Made by a program: the position numbers and the translations under genes. A stretch of DNA of 64,000 nucleotides from Limnanthes douglasii subsp. nivea (lineage: Eukaryota; Streptophyta; Magnoliopsida; Brassicales; Limnanthaceae). The stretch covers positions 288,342,009-288,406,008 of the forward strand of contig JAUPFV010000004.1 of the NCBI GenBank assembly GCA_036936605.1, read 5' to 3'. The first letter of the stretch is position 1; the number at the start of each line of letters is the position of its first letter. Positions 1 through 11,089 of the stretch are shown one piece after another. The notes under the pieces were generated by a model. The model was not told the origin of the DNA. It did not search any database and saw only the letters and a program-made list of their open reading frames with translations.

Positions 1-119
1 ATTGCATCCGGTAAAAAAGTTGTGGAAGCGGTTTCCCCATTTCTCAGCAGCCCAAGCATTTAACTTGGTACAAGTGGTCTGCCCAGCCTCTAAGTAATCA
101 TTAAAATCCTTAGGCAGCA

Positions 120-199
120 CTACCAAAAAACAAAAGAAGAGGAATTAGACAAACAAATTTGTTATAAGTAAAGGTAGAAGTATGTGATGAGATTTTTAC
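120..199 (-). other. Phase-1 intron in the antisense retrotransposon gene
   Basis: On the minus strand the donor is G|GTAAAA at 199 and the acceptor GGTAG ends at 120, an 80-bp intron. Joining the flanks keeps the frame (SRWRSD-V-LPKDF). Introns of 82 bp (38947-39028) and comparable size (about 16163-16235) sit at the same codon phase in the two related copies. Confidence 0.65.
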
Positions 200-386
200 C
201 ATCGCTTCGCCATCTGCTGGTAAGCATGCTTGGGTTGACACTAGCTTTAATTTTCTTCCCATTCTCCCAGGCCCCACTAATGAACAAAAATTGAGTCTTC
301 CAGCTTTTCTCCGACTCAAGTAAGTCGTCCACCGCCTTATAATTATCGCCCATGTTAAAATGATAGAAGGGGATGTGGTGGTTCCT

Positions 387-810
387 GCAAAGGCTGGCCA
401 CTCCAGCAAACTCCTCCACCGGAAGTGGGATTCCGGAGAGCCTGGAGGCCATAATACAAGCCATGAGCGTATACCAAGCGTTGAGGATCAATTGGCTTGG
501 GCAGAGCTTTATGAGATGGAAGTATCTAATGATCTCTGGATCTAAGGGAAGCCTAAGCCCCCAGTTGAATAGCTCAGTGAAGAAAACTATCTCACTCAGC
601 TTGCAATCCATCAGTGTCTCCGGATCCACTGGTATGCAAAGGCTGGCCACTGCAGCAAACTGCTCCATCGGAAGTGGGATTCCGGAGAGCCTGGAGGCCA
701 TAATACAAGCCATGAGCGTATACCAAGCGTTGGGGCTCAATTGGCTTGGGCAGAGCTTTGTGAGATGGAATTATCTAACAATCTCCGGATCTAAGGGAAG
801 CCGCCCCCAG
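387..810 (-). repeat. In-frame direct duplication inside the antisense gene
   Basis: The stretch from 387 repeats from 636 with an offset of 249 bp, exactly 83 codons, so the reading frame survives. It duplicates the WYTLMACIMASRLSG core and the preceding LPLDPEIIRYF block. The two units differ at scattered positions, so it is not an assembly repeat. Confidence 0.8.
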
Positions 811-899
811 TTTTCTTCACTCAGTGAGGCGAATCAGAGAAGGACACGTGTCCCACGATCTCTGGAAAAACCGTTCAGCTTCTGAGAATTTCATCAGTC

Positions 900-1440
900 T
901 AGATAAAGTCGTTACATAATTCGAGATCTGTCCGAACATAGTTACAGGGACGCATGAACTATTTTTTAGGTCTTGTCGAAGGCCTTAGAACATAACCTAA
1001 AAAATGGGCTACTGATGAGTCCGGATTTTCTCAGCACTCACTGTCGAAACCGGACAGGGGTTATTCGGACAAAAACCACCCACTGAACCATCCGAACAGG
1101 ACTAATGTATTAAAAACTAAATCACTTCATGACTAAGCTAATTACTTACTTGCTTAAAGATTAATGGGTCATTGAACTCGACCCGAATTCATAAATTGAC
1201 CCGAAATCCCATGTGGCCCATAATTAAGGGTATAAATACCCAACCACTTTCATTAATGTGGGTAATGAACATTTAATATAACCAGGCAGCTCAAGTCTCT
1301 CACTACAAACTATCTAAACATTAAATACCTTTGAAACATCACAAAACTCTAGACAAAATTACCCTCAGTTGAAAATAAACCTCACCAGCTACCATAGATT
1401 TTTGCAAGAACCTCTTTATTATAAATACTTATATATCTTA
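900..1440 (+). repeat. LTR-like remnant with a promoter, downstream of the antisense gene
   Basis: In a plus-oriented Tat element the 3' LTR follows the start of the antisense gene, which is where this stretch sits. Positions about 1170-1320 align with the reverse complement of 35.95-36.12 kb: GACCCGAAA, then TATAAATACCCAACCAC, then GGGTAAT at the same spacing. I cannot place exact LTR ends or a TSD, so LTR identity is inferred. Confidence 0.4.
1231..1238 (+). promoter_or_regulatory. TATA box (TATAAATA) of the LTR-like remnant
   Basis: A TATAAATA octamer is followed by CCCAACCAC. The same 17-bp block occurs in reverse orientation near 36,045-36,061, with a matching GGGTAAT downstream in both. 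Conservation of the box between two diverged copies supports a promoter role. Confidence 0.45.
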
Positions 1441-1453
1441 TATATATATATAC

Positions 1454-1567
1454 AGTCAGCAAAACTTGGCAGCAGACTGGTTGGCCAAGTGGACAATGAA
1501 ATGCAAGCAAAAATTGGACTACAACTCTACTCAAATCCCTAGTTATCTTAAGCTACCATTTTTCTAG
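1454..1567 (+). pseudogene. Fragment resembling the C-terminal RNase H end of an L1-type LINE
   Basis: A short open stretch reads SQQNLAADWLAKWTMKCKQ before a stop. ADWLAK is typical of the end of the RNase H-like domain in plant L1 elements (compare EADWLAHSAL in the LINE at 9.1-9.9 kb). No other LINE domain flanks it, so this is a tentative 3' fragment. Confidence 0.35.
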
Positions 1568-4140
1568 ACTGCCTCAAATTGGGTTCAATGAGAGATTTCT
1601 ACTAGGCTCTAACATTCTGTCTAATATCCTAATTTCTATCCTTTTGATCCTAAGTTTCTTTTCTCATTATATTCTATTACATAATAAATCTATTAACAAT
1701 TAACTTTTCAGGTCTTACCTTAACTTCATCAAGTCAACTCTGATTTGAAGAAGTCTTGAAGAAGATGTAATTCTCGGCTATGGTGCTTATCATCTACATC
1801 ATGACTCCTCTTCTTTTAGCTTGAATTTGTCATATAGTCTTCTTTTGTATCAAGTTGTTGACCCAAATCCCTAATTATCTTCTCAATTTCAATTTTTTGG
1901 TAGATTTTCTCTATTCTTCAATTGAATTCATCTTTGGCCTCAGTCATCAAGCATATATCGTCACAAATTTTCTCCCCTTTCCTCTTCAATACTTTTGTTT
2001 TTCTTATATTTTTGTATCTAGACTGTACTGCCCCATTAATGGGCCATTGTCTTACTTTTACTTCAATAATAATATTTTCTTTAGATTAAAAAAAGAATAA
2101 AAAAATTTATATTATAATAATATTTTAGAAATCATAAAATAATAATATATCAAGTATCAATTTTTCAATACTAGAATAACTAACAGACATTGTGTTGGTA
2201 GTAGTAACATTGAACCAATGTTACATGGTAGCTAACAAGAGATCTCTCACACACATTTGTTTTACCAATATGTTTTTCATCAAGTTTAGTTTACAGACAT
2301 AGAGTTCACTTTACAGGATTTTGGCCGTATGGTTTTATCCATTTCAAAATCCATAGATGAACTCATTTTCTCATGCCACCACTATATTTTTATAAGTACA
2401 ATTTTATAGTGTTTTTGTTATCTATATAAAGACATATACGCGTAGATTGAATTATATAAAAGATTCTTCAAACTTATTGTTCGTCATTCTGTTAATCCTT
2501 TTTTGAATGTCTCAATGCATACTTCAGATTCTCAATAAAATGATAAAGATAGTGTGAATAACGTATATAAAAGTCATTTGACGATCAACTAAATAAGGCT
2601 TTCATGTCTTCAAAAACCATTGCCAATTATCACTATCTTCCAACCCAACAACAACAATTACTACTGGAAAAACATCTACAGAAGATATAAATGTAATAAA
2701 TATCAATTGGATAAAGTAATTTAACAACCAATTATAAAATATATAATTTCACAACCTTAAAAATGTAATTACACAACCGGTTAACACATAATTACACAAC
2801 CAAAATAAAATCCTACATTAGACTAATTTTCGTAACATATACTTAATTATACACCGATTTTTTTGTATTTAAATATTTTTTTTGTTAATTCTTTTTACAA
2901 TTATTACTATCTTTAACTATTGAAGAGAGTAAAACTTCTCAATATGTACCTGTAAAAAATATTCCGTTGATAAAGAGCATCAGACAACAAGAATGAAAAC
3001 CTTGAAGATAAGCTCTATAAGCTATAAAACATTATTTAAAAAATGATTACCTTCATCGTACTAGAGTACATAGTCAGTCAGTTGTGATGTCTAGGAGTAT
3101 TTAAGATCTTAAAATAACCTCTTAACAAGCCGCAATAAGCAGAATTATCTTTGTAAACTTCATTTTTAGATTTCTCCAAAGCAATTCATTACATGCGATA
3201 AGAATTATCTAAACCCCAACAGTGGATTGAACTTTTTTGGGAGTGATATCACTTCTTGATCTAATACCATCAGTTATCTAATTTGATATCAAACCGGACG
3301 TCAAATATATTTTTATTATCTGTCGAGAAACCGGGATAACACTTATAATCACCAACATACTTTTTTCATAATCATATATCCATTCGATTGATAAATTAAA
3401 TCTTAAAGCCTCCATGGACATCATTTGATCTCTTTCATCAAACAATGAACACTTAATTTTTCTTTATGATTATGAATAAATTTATAAATAAATCAATGTT
3501 TAATAGGAAATTGAGATAAAACAAGACGCAGAGATGTAACACCACCTTCAAATATCTGTCATACACCTTGAATACCATGAACCCAACTTCTAGTAATAAG
3601 CTTTTTTTTCTTATGTTAAAAAAAGAACATAAAATTGATCACATGTGAACATGTAGGATTTTGTAACCCATCAACACTAACTAATTACGTAACTGAAGTG
3701 GAAATAAATGCGCAACAAAACCTGAAAAAACAAAAACTCTCAAAATCTATTTTTCCAAAATCACTCTTTTTAAATAGTTGTTAAAATATTTACATGAATG
3801 TATGAAGTAAAAGAAAAAATATAACGAAAACAATTATATAATCATAATACAAAAAAAAACCTGAGCGAAAACCACAAAAGATATTAATCAATAAAAAACT
3901 AAAATTCAACAAAAATTAAAAAATATATGAGATTATCAATAATTCATCATACCTTTATAAATCGTGTTAGAAAACGCTTAGTTTAATATAAAACTAATAT
4001 AAAAATATATAATGAGACAAAACTAAGCATAAAGTACCAACAACCAACAACCAACAAAATATCTTATAAAAGTTAACTTTACCAATCCATCCCTATCCAC
4101 CTCTATCACTATTGTTATTGTTTAGCCAAAAAAAACACCT
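1568..4140. other. AT-rich stretch without recognisable genes
   Basis: About 2.6 kb of AT-rich DNA. The open frames are short and compositionally unremarkable. I see no domain, terminal repeat or RNA gene. The last 100 bp before 4140 resemble the upstream flank of the F-box pseudogene at 21.1-21.3 kb. Confidence 0.5.
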
Positions 4141-5030
4141 TCTAAACGTCGGTCAAGAAATTTATCCCCTTTGATCTCATTGGTGGTTCAGTTGCTCAAA
4201 CTGGGTTAAATTTGTTGGATCGTGTGATGGTTTGGTATGCTTACTCTTTGAATCCCGTACTTTTATATTATGGAATCCATCTATTAGAGAGTTTAGGCTA
4301 TTACCATCCCCTATCTCATCTAACATATATGATCCTGATGGTCTATTTGACCCGGTCGGCTATTCCCACTTTTATGGATTCAGATATGACTTCTCAATTG
4401 ACAATTACAAAATAATAACAGAATATTGGTCGAAATCTCTTGTTGGTGATTTCTTAGTTCAAGTCTTGGTCCTAACGTCTAACAAATGGAAATTTATTAG
4501 ATTTCACAAAGTTGGTTATTATTTTCGCGGTCGTATTCTTTTAACGTAAATTTGCATTAGATATTGAAGATGATAAACCGAATGTAATTGTATCGTTTAA
4601 TATAGAAGAGGAGATATTCATGTTGGTTGTACAACTCCCTCTGGATCGGCACAGTGAGAGTTACCAAACTTGGTTGTATGGCTTTGAAAATTCCTTTTTC
4701 TTATTCATCCGATATTACAATACTCCTAGTGGTTATTTCAAAGTGTGTGAGAAGAACACTGATGTTGTTGAGGATTTTTGGAAAAATTATACTGTGTTCC
4801 GCGTGATATGGTACAACAGGCTAAGAGCTATCAATTACATTTTACAAGAAATTACAAACTTATGTTGGCTTTTCATTTGATTCACATACGCATCTATGAT
4901 CTCACAGTTATGATGTATAACGATTCCCAAGAGGTTGGTTCACCTTATATAAATGGGATAGTCCATCTAAAGACTTTGGTTTCACAAATTAAAATGTTTA
5001 AAGCATACACGAAGAGGAGAAAAACTGATC
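4141..5030 (+). pseudogene. F-box-associated-domain pseudogene, copy 1 (N-terminus lost)
   Basis: This matches the F-box gene at 49-50 kb but lacks its N-terminal F-box. Surviving blocks, split over frames, include GYSHFYGFRYDFSIDNYKII, SNKWKFIRFHKVGYYF and a degraded YDLTVMMY near the C-terminus. Several frameshifts break it. F-box proteins of this type recruit substrates to SCF ubiquitin ligases through an F-box-associated interaction domain. This copy cannot do so, having no F-box. Flanking sequence on both sides also matches copy 2 (21.1-23.2 kb), so it arose by segmental duplication. Confidence 0.8.
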
Positions 5031-5064
5031 GTTATTTGTATATCTCAAGACATACTGTGATGTA

Positions 5065-5312
5065 CTCCTTCCGTTTCATAATATTAGTCGTTTAAGGATT
5101 TTTCATCAATATTAAGGAAAGTAATAATGATTTTGAAAGAATAAAAGAAAATAAATTTGATTGGTGAAGTTAATAACTTGTGTAGAGGTTAACTATTTTA
5201 TTGGTTGAAAGTAGAATATAGATAATCATTGTTGCATTGGAAAATGAGAACGACATATATTATGAAACAAAAAACTAATTCGAGAAAGACTTATATTATG
5301 AAACAGAAGGAG
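5065..5312. mobile_element. Stowaway-type MITE
   Basis: A 248-bp element begins CTCCTTCCGTTTCATAATA and ends with the inverted complement (TATTATGAAACAGAAGGAG). TA lies on each side (5063-5064 and 5313-5314). The terminal sequence and TA target duplication are those of Stowaway MITEs, non-autonomous relatives of Tc1/mariner. It has no coding capacity. It interrupts the 3' flank of F-box copy 1: the paralogous flank near 22.52 kb continues without it. Confidence 0.88.
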
Positions 5313-5749
5313 TATTATAGTTTGTTTCTCCAAATGCTGATTCATGTTTGATGCAATTATATAAACATATTAGACCTGTAAGAATCTTATTGCCAAATGG
5401 CCTCAGATTTTACTTTTGCCCACAGATTTTTGCATAACCAAAAACTTCACTTTTGGTCACAAATTTTACTTTTGCCACAGATGTTGCACGACTTTTTAGC
5501 CATAAATTTTGCATAACACTAAATTCTAATTATTACTAGGTGCCATTATAATTTCGTGAGAACAATTTTTTTCCACCTTTTCCACAGTATGCAGAAGCTT
5601 AACATTAGGTTCTAGATTAATATCATCATATTATTGGTTTTCCGATCATTCCCAAGTAATTAATATAAAAAAACATATTGAAGGTGGACGACTAAGTTCT
5701 AAAAAGCCCCATAGCAGTGGACTAACGAGCATTCAAAGTTTAAATTTAT
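5313..5749. other. Duplicated 3' flank of the F-box family
   Basis: No gene is seen. ATATAAACATATTAGACCTG and the following 'CCAAATGGCC...' words also occur at 22.53-22.65 kb, and the TTTTCCACAGTATG block at about 5580 recurs at 23.11 kb and, inverted, near 48.32 kb. This is shared flanking DNA of the duplicated F-box loci. Confidence 0.6.
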
Positions 5750-5852
5750 CTCTACTATATATAAAAAAGTCGAAAGTTGTCAATTCAAAGAGGATTATAT
5801 CCTCTAAATGTGTGCAACAAAAAAGTGTTGCCAAACTTTCTAAATAATCCAA

Positions 5853-6894
5853 ATGATTACTATCCTAAACTGGAATGTGCATGGGATTGGAAACAAAGAA
5901 ACTGAATCCAGAATTAAAGCTATAAAGAGCTCAAAAAATCTGGAATTTATTGCACTTCAAAAGCCTATGGTCTGTGTTTCTAAGCTGGAATCTATATCTA
6001 AAAAGATGGGTCTCAAGGTTATACAAGAAATATAAGTAACAAGATATGAGTTATGTGGAATGGGAGGTATCTGGTGGACATCCTAGCAAATGAAGATCAG
6101 TTTCTACACCTAAGAATCAAGCATAGTTCAATTTCAAAGAATTCAATGTTATTGTCATCTATGCTAAATGTACCAGGAGCTTAAGAAGGTTGCTTTGGGA
6201 CAGTTTAAAGAATCTTGTTGATGAAGAAAGGGAGTGGATTATTCTTGGGGATTTTACTAGTATTGCCTATCTTGATGAACAACTACATTGTTCTACTAAT
6301 AGTTCTGCTAGTATGTATGAGTTCAATGATTTCATTCATGATTGTTTGCTAATTGATGCTGGTTTTTCAGGGAATAAGTTTACTTGGACAAATGGTAGGC
6401 AGTGGAGAAGGCTGGATAGGGTGCTATATAATGCGAAATGGCTTAATTATTTTGACAACTTTAACATCCTTCATCTGCCTAAGACATGCTCAGACAACTC
6501 TCTTCTTTTTCTCACTATCTCTTCCTCCTCAACTAAAAGGGTTTCTTCATTGAAATTTTTGAATATGTGGTGCTTACACAAAGATTTTTATAGTTTTGTT
6601 GAAGGTTGCTGGGACAATGATTCACCTAGGACTCTTATTAATAAGTTCTGGTATAAACTAAAGCTTCTAAAAGCTAATCTAAAGGTGTGGAGCAGGACAG
6701 TTTTTGGGAATGTATTTGACTCCATAAAGCTTATTGAGGAGGAAATAACTGAACTGGAAGCTAATCTAATACTCTATAATACCTCTCAAGACAAAGACCT
6801 CCTAGAAAGGGCTAAAAGCAAGCATATATTACTTCTTGAAAGAGAGGAGGCCTACTGGATTCAGAAAACTCATGCTAAGGGCTATGGATGGTGA
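5853..6894 (+). pseudogene. LINE endonuclease domain (APE-type), broken
   Basis: ATG at 5853 opens ITILNWNVHGIGNKET, the usual start of plant L1 ORF2 endonuclease, which nicks target DNA for target-primed reverse transcription. A stop ends that frame at 6035. The domain resumes in another frame with WIILGDFTSIAYLDEQ, then FTWTNGRQWRRLDRVLYN near 6380-6430 and the linker to the RT. The catalytic 'GDFN' block is altered to GDFT, and the frame is interrupted at least twice, so the protein cannot be made as is. Confidence 0.8.
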
Positions 6895-7138
6895 ACGGAA
6901 CACTTCTTTTTTCCATAATTTTGTGAAAAAAGGCATAAAAGGTCTCAAATTTCTCGTATATGGAATGGCTCTAATTGGGAGGAGGATCCTAATACTATAG
7001 GTGAATCTGCAGTAAATCATTTTAAAACCCTAATCTCTGATCTACCAAATCATTGGTGCTCTAATGTTCTGGGTGACTACATTCCTAAGAAGGTTTTTTA
7101 GGCTGACAATGATATGTTAATGAGAATGCCAATGGAGA

Positions 7139-8568
7139 GTGAAATATAAAATATCATCAAAGACTTATGTTCTAATGCACCTGCTGGTCCAGATGGGTTT
7201 AATGGTCAATTCTTTATATTCTGTTGGCCCATTATCAAGACTGATTTTTGTGAGGCTATCAAGGATTTTTTCAAGGGAAAGTCCTTTCCCCAAAGGCATT
7301 TATGCAACTGTTTTGTGTCTAATTCCCAAAATCGACTCTCCTAAAGAGTGGAAGGACTTCAGACCCATAAGTTTGACTACTTACTTCAGCAGGATAGTTT
7401 CTAAATTAATCAACAATAGAATGTCTACAATCCTTCCTAGCCTTATCTCTGCTGAACAAAGGGATTTTACTAAGGGAACGAGCATACATGATAACATCAT
7501 AATAGCTCAGGAACTCCATGGTGATCTAACAATAAAGACTAGAGGGGGAAACATTATGTTGAAGGTGGATATGGACAAGGTATTTGATAGATTGGATCAC
7601 ACTTTTCTCTTAAATGTGTTGGCTGCCTTTGGGTTCAGGTCTGATTTCATTTAAATGATTGAGAGAAACATAGACAATTGATACTTCTCTATCCAGGTCA
7701 ATGGGGTTCTGAGAGGGTTCTTTAAGTCTAATAATGGTTTAAGACAGAGTGACCCAGTGTCTCCAACCCTTTTTATCCTAGCTTAGAAATACCTTCTTAA
7801 AGCCTAAAATGCCTATCTAATCAAGTGACATTAACCAGATTTAAAAGCAGAGGAAGATTAGACATACCTTATTTAAGTTTTATAGATGATATCCTGATTT
7901 TTTACAATGGATCCACTGCATCTGTCAAAAGAATATTGAAAACAATCACTCATTATGAAGAAATATCGGGTCAACTGGTTAGCAAAGACAAGTCAAGAGT
8001 TATCATATCTAAGAAAACCTCACATCAGCAAATCAGAAGACTAGAAAGGCTTTTAGACTTGAAGCATTGTCATCTCCCTTTTAAGTGTCCGGGCTGTGTG
8101 ATAAGCAACAAAAGAACGGTTAGTAATTTTGAAAGTATTATAGCTAAAACAAGGAACAAAATAAGTGATTGGGATCATAATACTCTTTCATTTGGGGGTA
8201 GCTTGATCCTAATTCAATCTGTCCTAAATGCTTATCCTATTTTCACAATCCAAAACACTACCATTCCCAAAAATGTTATCAAAAGACTGGAAATTCTTTA
8301 CAACAAGTTCTTTTGGAGAACTAAATCTGACAAAGATACAATTAATTGGTGTAAATGGGCTAAGCTTTGCAAGACTTATGATAATGGGGGTCTTAATGTT
8401 AGAAGAATTGAGGATATGAAGGAGGTTTTTTCCCTAAAGTTTTGGTTCAATCTGAGAAGTCAAGTATCCTTATGGCCCAAGCTAATGAAATTTATCTACT
8501 TCAACAATAAGCACCCTTTAACTGTCCCTTTACAAAATAATAGCTCTCATACTTGGAAGCGGCTATAG
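7139..8568 (+). pseudogene. LINE reverse transcriptase domain, broken
   Basis: Blocks in order: VLCLIPKIDSPKEWKDFRPI, RGGNIMLKVDMDKVFDRLDH and, after a break at 7654-7825, YLSFIDDILIFYNGS, which corresponds to the catalytic FADD motif of plant L1 RTs (A to I). The segment after it continues with ISDWDHNTLSFGGSLILIQS and NTINWCKWAKLC-like thumb sequence. Stops and frameshifts between 6895 and 7139 and between 7654 and 7825 inactivate it. Confidence 0.82.
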
Positions 8569-8742
8569 ATTGTAAGGGACAAGTTTGAGAAGTTTATAAT
8601 TTGGCAGGCTAAAACAGTTAGTATGGATCTCAAGCTTGACAAGTGATGTTGTCCTGATGATTTTCTAAGTTTTTCTAGTGGTGAAGACATACTAGATTAT
8701 GTGTGTTCTTTGGTGAAGGAATATTGGACTAATGATGGATAA

Positions 8743-9946
8743 TTGGTAAATAAGTTGGAGTATGTTTTAAATCCAATTCTAATCCAGAACATCCTAAAGG
8801 TTTCTCTAGAATCTACAAAGATTGACTTTATCTACTGGACTCTTAGTGATAATGGTATCTTTAATGCAAAAACTACATGGAATGAAGTTTGTAACTCAGG
8901 TAAGAAATCTTACCTTTATATTAAGACTTGGAATAAAGTTACTTCTCGAAATTACTCCTTCCTCCTTTGGAGAGTGCTGAAGAACTGGCTGCCTATTAAC
9001 TCTATCTTGCAAATCAGATATATTCACTTAGCTTCCAAATTGCAAGAATGATGAAAATGTGAAGCACTTCTTTGTTGAATATCAAAAGTCCTGGTAAGTA
9101 ATGAACTTTTTTGCTGGGAATTTTAACATTTACATTACCATAAACATATCATTCACTCATTTAGTGAGAACATGGTACTGGTCCTCCAATAAAGAAATCC
9201 ATCTACAGTCTATTCTGCCATCTATAATTGTCTGGGTAATCTGGTTTGCCAGAAACAAGCTGAAGATAAAGGGTAAGAACCTAAGGTCTGATGACATGAT
9301 TGAGATAATTATCTATATTCTCTATGGTCTTGATAATGCCCATTTATTGAAGAGAAGATATTGGGATCGAGATAGCAGAACTGTGCCTTTTTTCGGATGT
9401 GTGAATCATCTCAAAATGAGTCATGTTCTAGTATCTCTCAGCGGGGTTTGCCCCAAATTAGGTCGATTTAAGCTAAATATGCATGGGGCATGTACTGATT
9501 CTGGGGAATGTTTTGGTGGAGGTTTGGTAAGAAACTGTGTTGGGAAGATTGTTTTTGGTTTCAGTAGGATTTATGGTAAATTAAGCCCTATAATAGTAGA
9601 ACCAAGGGCTATGATGGACGGTCGTCTAATATGTCAATCCAAGAGAATCAACATGCTTGATATTGAGACTGATTCTCTCATGCTGTGTGAGATGATTCTA
9701 ACAGGTAGAACCCCTTGGTACCTTAAAGAATCTATTGACTACTGTTATAAGCTGATTTCCTCCAATATGAAGATAATTCATATTTTCAGAGAGCAAAATG
9801 ATGAAGCAGATTGGCTTGCTCATTCTGCTCTTGGTTCCAATAAAAATATCGATTTTGAGGAGGGTGGAGCTCCAGTGAGACTGAGAGCTATTGGTTTTCT
9901 CAAAGAATTGGGAGTGTGTCATCTCAGAAACAACCCCAACTCTTGA
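8743..9946 (+). pseudogene. LINE zf-RVT and RNase H region, broken
   Basis: WNKVTSRNYSFLLWRVLKNW (about 8930-8990) is the start of the zf-RVT region found after plant L1 RTs. From about 9465 an RNase H domain follows: FKLNMHGACTDSGECFGGG, VEPRAMMDG, ETDSLMLCEMI and NDEADWLAHSAL. The first catalytic Asp (usually NxDGA) is His here, so activity is unlikely. It ends with a stop at 9946. Confidence 0.8.
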
Positions 9947-10309
9947 GATCGAATCAAACTTGAGTAGGAAATCTTACATTTTCATCGTTGAAAGCTCCTG
10001 TGCAAGTTAAGTTTTTCTTGGCCTTCTTTTTGCTGATTTGATTCGAATATTGGGCTTTTTGTGGGGTGCATACTATTGATCAAGGGTTCTCGGCTTATGG
10101 TGTTGGTTAAGGTTTGGGAAGCTTTGTTAATGGCTGATTTTGGATTTCTGGGTTGAATCGAGGAGGAAAGGAGGAAGGCAAAAGGATTTTATGGCTTTGA
10201 ATTTTGGGGATTTCCCTTCTTATGATTCGAGCTACTTGTGAGTGTGTGACTTTTCAAGTTGTAATAAATGAGTCAAAGTGTTTAATTTAAAAAAACTCTA
10301 CTTTATATA

Positions 10310-11089
10310 ATATCATCACCACTAAATTATAAAAACAAAAATTATATATTTTTTAAATTTCTTCCATTTCTTTATAAAAAACAATCCGACTTTTATTTCA
10401 ATCAAGAACAACAATCGGCAAAAGGAAATAATAAGTCTTCTTCATCTATATTGATTTTTATTTCGTTTTTACGTTTTAAGTTGATTTTTGGTAGATTATA
10501 GAGCGAAGTCATTTAGGTTATGAAATTAGTTAAATCTAGGATTACAATTGAGTTTAGAATGAAATATTGGTTTGGTTGTATTTGATTTACGTTGGAATCG
10601 TATAATTTGATAGAATTGTAGGAGTTTTCATCGAAGAACATGTCGTTGAGTTTCATGACTGTTACTCGTCGCTGCCGGTGTGTGTAGATTTGACACCACC
10701 AACGTCAAGCCTTCATACTAGTGGAACTAAATTATCATGTTTAAACATGTTTGTCCTTCCAGCATGGAAAAAAATGTCCAAACAACATTATTTAGTTCCT
10801 TCAGTGCTAATGCTTGACGCTGACTGTACGGAAAAACTATTTTTGGTATTGTCTCTTTCCATTTTTTACCTAACGTTTTTTTGCAAGCAAAAATTTCTAG
10901 GTCCGAGAAATGCTCTAAAGGTCGAAAGGAGGGTGCTAGGAAAGAGACGAAAAACATACTTCAAAATGGGGGTGTACTTTTCAAGCTAGTAACGGTTCTC
11001 ATACAACCAAAGCAAATCAGGTCGAGCGTTTCGAGCATATAGAGTGATCCATATAACGTAACAAGTTAGAAACAACAAGAGAACGAAGT
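10310..11089. other. Unassigned stretch
   Basis: Mixed sequence with two overlapping open frames of about 75-100 codons on opposite strands (10678-10989). Neither resembles a family I know. No terminal repeats are seen. Confidence 0.45.

Larger units (their letters stand above)
1..880 (-). pseudogene. Antisense gene fragment of a Tat-lineage retrotransposon (plant 'putative gypsy type transposon' domain)
   Basis: The minus strand encodes a domain related to the Pfam 'putative gypsy type transposon' family: NWGLRLPLDPEIIRYF, LCPSQ, a twice-present AWYTLMACIMASRLSG, then FLFISGAWENG. The same domain recurs at 38.35-38.95 kb and, decayed, at 15.7-16.2 kb. The first exon ends at 200. A GT-AG intron covers 120-199. 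The next exon (119 down to 1) reads LPKDFNDYLEAGQTTCTKLN and matches exon 2 of the 37.8-40.5 kb gene. The gene runs off the left edge. Because this gene lies antisense to gag-pol in its family, the parent element is inferred to be plus-oriented with its body outside the window. A frame break near 780-815 suggests decay. Confidence 0.72.
5750..10309 (+). mobile_element. L1-type LINE, 5'-truncated and inactivated, with candidate TSD
   Basis: Domains in order on the plus strand are endonuclease, reverse transcriptase, a zinc-binding zf-RVT-like segment and RNase H. They are followed by about 340 bp of 3' UTR with AATAAA-like GTAATAAATG and a short A tract (10289-10295). CTCTACTATATATA (5750-5763) and CTCTACTTTATATA (10296-10309) match at 13 of 14 positions and are the likely target-site duplication. 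No ORF1 (gag-like) is present, consistent with 5' truncation. Confidence 0.8.

Noticed and set aside
1011..1062. Hammerhead-ribozyme-like core: CTGATGAG ... CGAAAC, with CTGTCCG (926-932) able to pair with CGGACAG (about 1050-1057)
   Set aside because: Bases after CTGATGA and before GAAA do not pair to form stem II, and the cleavage-site triplet is not where a type III fold needs it. At best a decayed version; I do not call it.
10678..10989. Overlapping frames on both strands
   Set aside because: Neither has a recognisable motif, and codon content does not look better than chance.
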